From the NCBI GenBank assembly GCA_959604115.1, contig CAUHBW010000041.1, positions 1-15,542 on the forward strand: a stretch of 15,542 nt of DNA, given 5' to 3'. Each line of letters starts with the position of its first letter. The stretch's first letter is position 1. The position numbers were made by a program, and so were the translations under genes. Below are positions 14,056 through 15,542 of the stretch, one piece after another. Source of the stretch: an uncultured Bilophila sp. (lineage in GTDB: Bacteria > Desulfobacterota > Desulfovibrionia > Desulfovibrionales > Desulfovibrionaceae). The notes below the pieces were generated by a model. It made no database searches. It was not told the DNA's origin and saw nothing but the letters and a program-made list of their open reading frames with translations.

Positions 14056-14143
14056 AATGGAGAGAGCCTTTTGTTTTCCGGCCTCGATGTGCCTGCGGAA
14101 GGAAGAATCGAATACTCCTGTATACGAAAAACGGATTGAACTG

Positions 14144-15031
14144 ATGAAAACGATAGAAAACCAAACCTATGACGAGGAACGCGCCTTATACGGCATCAGC
14201 AATATTCATCTTCTGGACTGTACCTTTGCAGGTCCAGCCGATGGAGAAAGCGCCGTCAAGGAATCTTCGGATATTGTTGCCGAACGCTGTTCTTTCAATC
14301 TGCGTTACCCGTTTTGGCATGTGCATCGGCTGGATATTCGGGAGTGCCGCATGTCCGAAGGGTGCCGCGCGGCTCTCTGGTATTCGGATCACGTTACCGT
14401 CACGGGCAGTGAACTGCATGGAATCAAGGCGTTTCGCGAGTGCCGGGACGTGACTGTCCGTAACTGCGACATCAAATCAGGTGAATTCGGTTGGTTTTCC
14501 CGTGACTTCGGGATGGAAGGCTGCACTGTGGAAAGCGATTATTTCATGTTGCGCGCCGGAAACCTGGCATTCATCGATGTGCGCTTCAGAGGAAAATATG
14601 CGCTGCAATACCTGTATGATTCCGTTTTTGACCACTGCGATATCACCAGCAGAGACGCCTTCTGGCACGCGCATAATGTTACCGTCAGAAACAGCGTCCT
14701 TCGCGGAGAATTCCTTGGCTGGTATTCCGACAACCTCATTCTTGAGAATTGCAGAATACTCAGCTCCCAGCCGCTTTGCTACTGCAATGCTTTGAAGCTG
14801 ATTGACTGTGAAGTCGTTGATTCTGATCTCTGTTTTGAAAAGTCGGATGTGGATGCCGTTATCACTACGCCCGTAGACAGCATCAAAAATCCCCGTTCGG
14901 GACGCATTGTGGTTCCCTTTGTTGATGAAATCATTCGTGACGATGAACATTCCAGAGCTGAAATCCTTGTAACGGGCGGACGGTCATCAGACCCAGGTAT
15001 GGGGTCTCATGACGAAAGGATCGCCGTATAG
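14144..15031 (+). CDS. DUF3737 family right-handed beta-helix-like protein
   Basis: The 295-residue product matches the DUF3737 pattern I know. It opens with MKTIENQTYDEERALYG, then CTFAGPADGESAVKES, a series of short repeats with N.C or V.NC turns typical of a beta-helix (RNCDIKSGEFGWF, NSVLRGEFLGWYSDN, ENCRIL), and the late block CYCNALKLIDCEV. The function of the family is unknown; the fold resembles carbohydrate-active or structural beta-helices. No signal peptide is seen. I chose the ATG at 14144 because family members begin there, although it has only a weak CGGA upstream. An in-frame ATG at 14057 would add 29 residues that do not look conserved. It lies between the alcohol dehydrogenase and the second aldo/keto reductase. 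Confidence 0.85.
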   Translation: MKTIENQTYDEERALYGISNIHLLDCTFAGPADGESAVKESSDIVAERCSFNLRYPFWHVHRLDIRECRMSEGCRAALWYSDHVTVTGSELHGIKAFRECRDVTVRNCDIKSGEFGWFSRDFGMEGCTVESDYFMLRAGNLAFIDVRFRGKYALQYLYDSVFDHCDITSRDAFWHAHNVTVRNSVLRGEFLGWYSDNLILENCRILSSQPLCYCNALKLIDCEVVDSDLCFEKSDVDAVITTPVDSIKNPRSGRIVVPFVDEIIRDDEHSRAEILVTGGRSSDPGMGSHDERIAV

Positions 15032-15070
15032 GCAAAACGGGTTATACAACCCCAAAATTGAGGGTAGGAT

Positions 15071-15542
15071 ATGAAAACAAGGATGTTGGGAAAAAGCGGT
15101 ATAGAAGTTTCTGCTATCGGCATGGGGTGCATGGGGTTCAGCCACGGCTACGGCGCGACGCCAACCGAAGAGGAATCCATCCGGCTGATACGCAAAGCCT
15201 ATGAACTGGGCTGCACCTTTTTTGACACAGCCGAGGGCTACGGCCCTTATGTCAATGAAGAGCTGGTCGGCAAAGCGGTCGCGCCCTTCCGGGACAAGAT
15301 TGTTCTGGCTACGAAGTTTTCTCCCATCGCGCTTGCCGGGCAGGACATGCCCGAAGGAAAACTGAGCAGAAAGGGCCTCAGAAAAGCCCTCGAAGATTCC
15401 CTCCGGCGACTGGGAACGGATTATGTCGACCTGTATTATCAGCACAGAGTTCCCGAAGGTAGCCATGTGGAGGAAGTGGCCTTGTGGATGGGAGAGCTGA
15501 TCCGTGAGGGGAAAATCAGAGGCTGGGGTCAGTCCCAGTCTT
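15071..15542 (+). CDS. Aldo/keto reductase, partial (cut by window end)
   Basis: The first 157 codons are visible and stay open to the window edge. The N-terminus MKTRMLGKSGIEVSAIGMGC is that of a cytoplasmic aldo/keto reductase with no leader. Tetrad residues are present: D52 and Y57 (FFDTAEGYG), K82 (LATKFS) and H125 (YYQHRVPEG). A site AGGGTAGGA lies just before the ATG, 39 nt after the DUF3737 stop. It is related to the Tat-exported reductase at 11669 (shared YQHR and EELxGxA blocks), so the cluster holds one exported and one internal version. The missing C-terminal half should hold the cofactor-binding residues. Confidence 0.93.
   Translation, partial: MKTRMLGKSGIEVSAIGMGCMGFSHGYGATPTEEESIRLIRKAYELGCTFFDTAEGYGPYVNEELVGKAVAPFRDKIVLATKFSPIALAGQDMPEGKLSRKGLRKALEDSLRRLGTDYVDLYYQHRVPEGSHVEEVALWMGELIREGKIRGWGQSQS

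Larger units (their letters stand above)
7788..15542. mobile_element. Putative tRNA-integrated genomic island, left end in window
   Basis: The inference rests on three observations: the truncated tRNA end at 7788-7805, the abrupt change from GC-rich to AT-rich DNA immediately to its right, and the less GC-rich genes with a MITE-like repeat beyond it. No integrase, mobilisation gene or second att copy is visible, so the right border lies outside the window. The six-gene plus-strand series and the flavodoxin pair would be its cargo. The gene series from 10086 has composition nearer to the left side than the AT-rich DNA at 7806-9870, so the island may be a mosaic, or only the AT-rich part may be foreign. 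Confidence 0.45.

Noticed and set aside
1..15542. CRISPR array, complete tRNA, rRNA or intact transposase
   Set aside because: No regularly spaced direct repeats, complete cloverleaf, rRNA sequence or transposase-like protein was found. Only the 18-nt tRNA tail and the MITE-like element were seen.

Overview
The window reads as DNA from a GC-rich Gram-negative bacterium, most plausibly a member of the Desulfovibrionaceae. This taxonomic guess is an inference. It rests on the GC-rich left half, a lipopolysaccharide-heptose phosphatase (GmhB), many Sec- and Tat-exported proteins, and the general style of the genes. No marker gene here settles it.

Left part, 1-7787, chromosome-like. A small cysteine-rich protein (31-240) faces a minus-strand polar amino-acid ABC importer across a shared terminator. 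The importer genes are the binding protein (2097-2840), permease (1119-1913) and ATPase (386-1138). Divergent from it is gmhB (3079-3681). After a GC-rich gene-free stretch comes a metal-handling operon with a clear promoter (4211-4239) and an upstream 23-bp operator-like palindrome (4167-4189). Its genes are a PacL/DUF1490-like one-helix membrane protein (4312-4569), a P1B-type ATPase with an HMA_2-like N-terminus and SC instead of CPC in TM4 (4688-6766), and a small HMA_2-like membrane protein (6973-7416). A strong terminator closes this block at 7454-7496.

Boundary, 7731-7805. On the minus strand, 18 nt match the 3' end of a tRNA (probably tRNA-Glu), including the last T-loop bases, the T-stem half, the acceptor half, the discriminator G and CCA. 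A tRNA-style intrinsic terminator follows, but the rest of the tRNA is absent and AT-rich DNA begins at once. This is what a displaced attachment-site copy looks like when an integrative element has entered a tRNA gene. I infer that everything from about 7788 to beyond the right edge is an acquired island. Its other end should carry the intact tRNA and probably an integrase, and both lie outside this window.

Island part, 7806-15542. It holds AT-rich non-coding DNA with palindromes, then two minus-strand exported flavodoxin-like proteins, one fused to a cyclophilin-like domain. A 153-bp MITE-like element with 30-bp terminal inverted repeats follows. A plus-strand gene series comes next: an exported cupin resembling bacterial cupin-type hydroxynitrile lyases (10086-10580), a Tat-exported DUF6282-like metallohydrolase (10642-11640), a Tat-exported aldo/keto reductase (11669-12856), a cytoplasmic zinc alcohol dehydrogenase (12943-13992), a DUF3737 beta-helix protein (14144-15031) and a second, cytoplasmic aldo/keto reductase cut by the window end (15071 onward). 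Together these suggest a small-molecule redox or carbonyl-processing system with an unusual number of proteins sent to the periplasm. The substrate cannot be read from the sequence.
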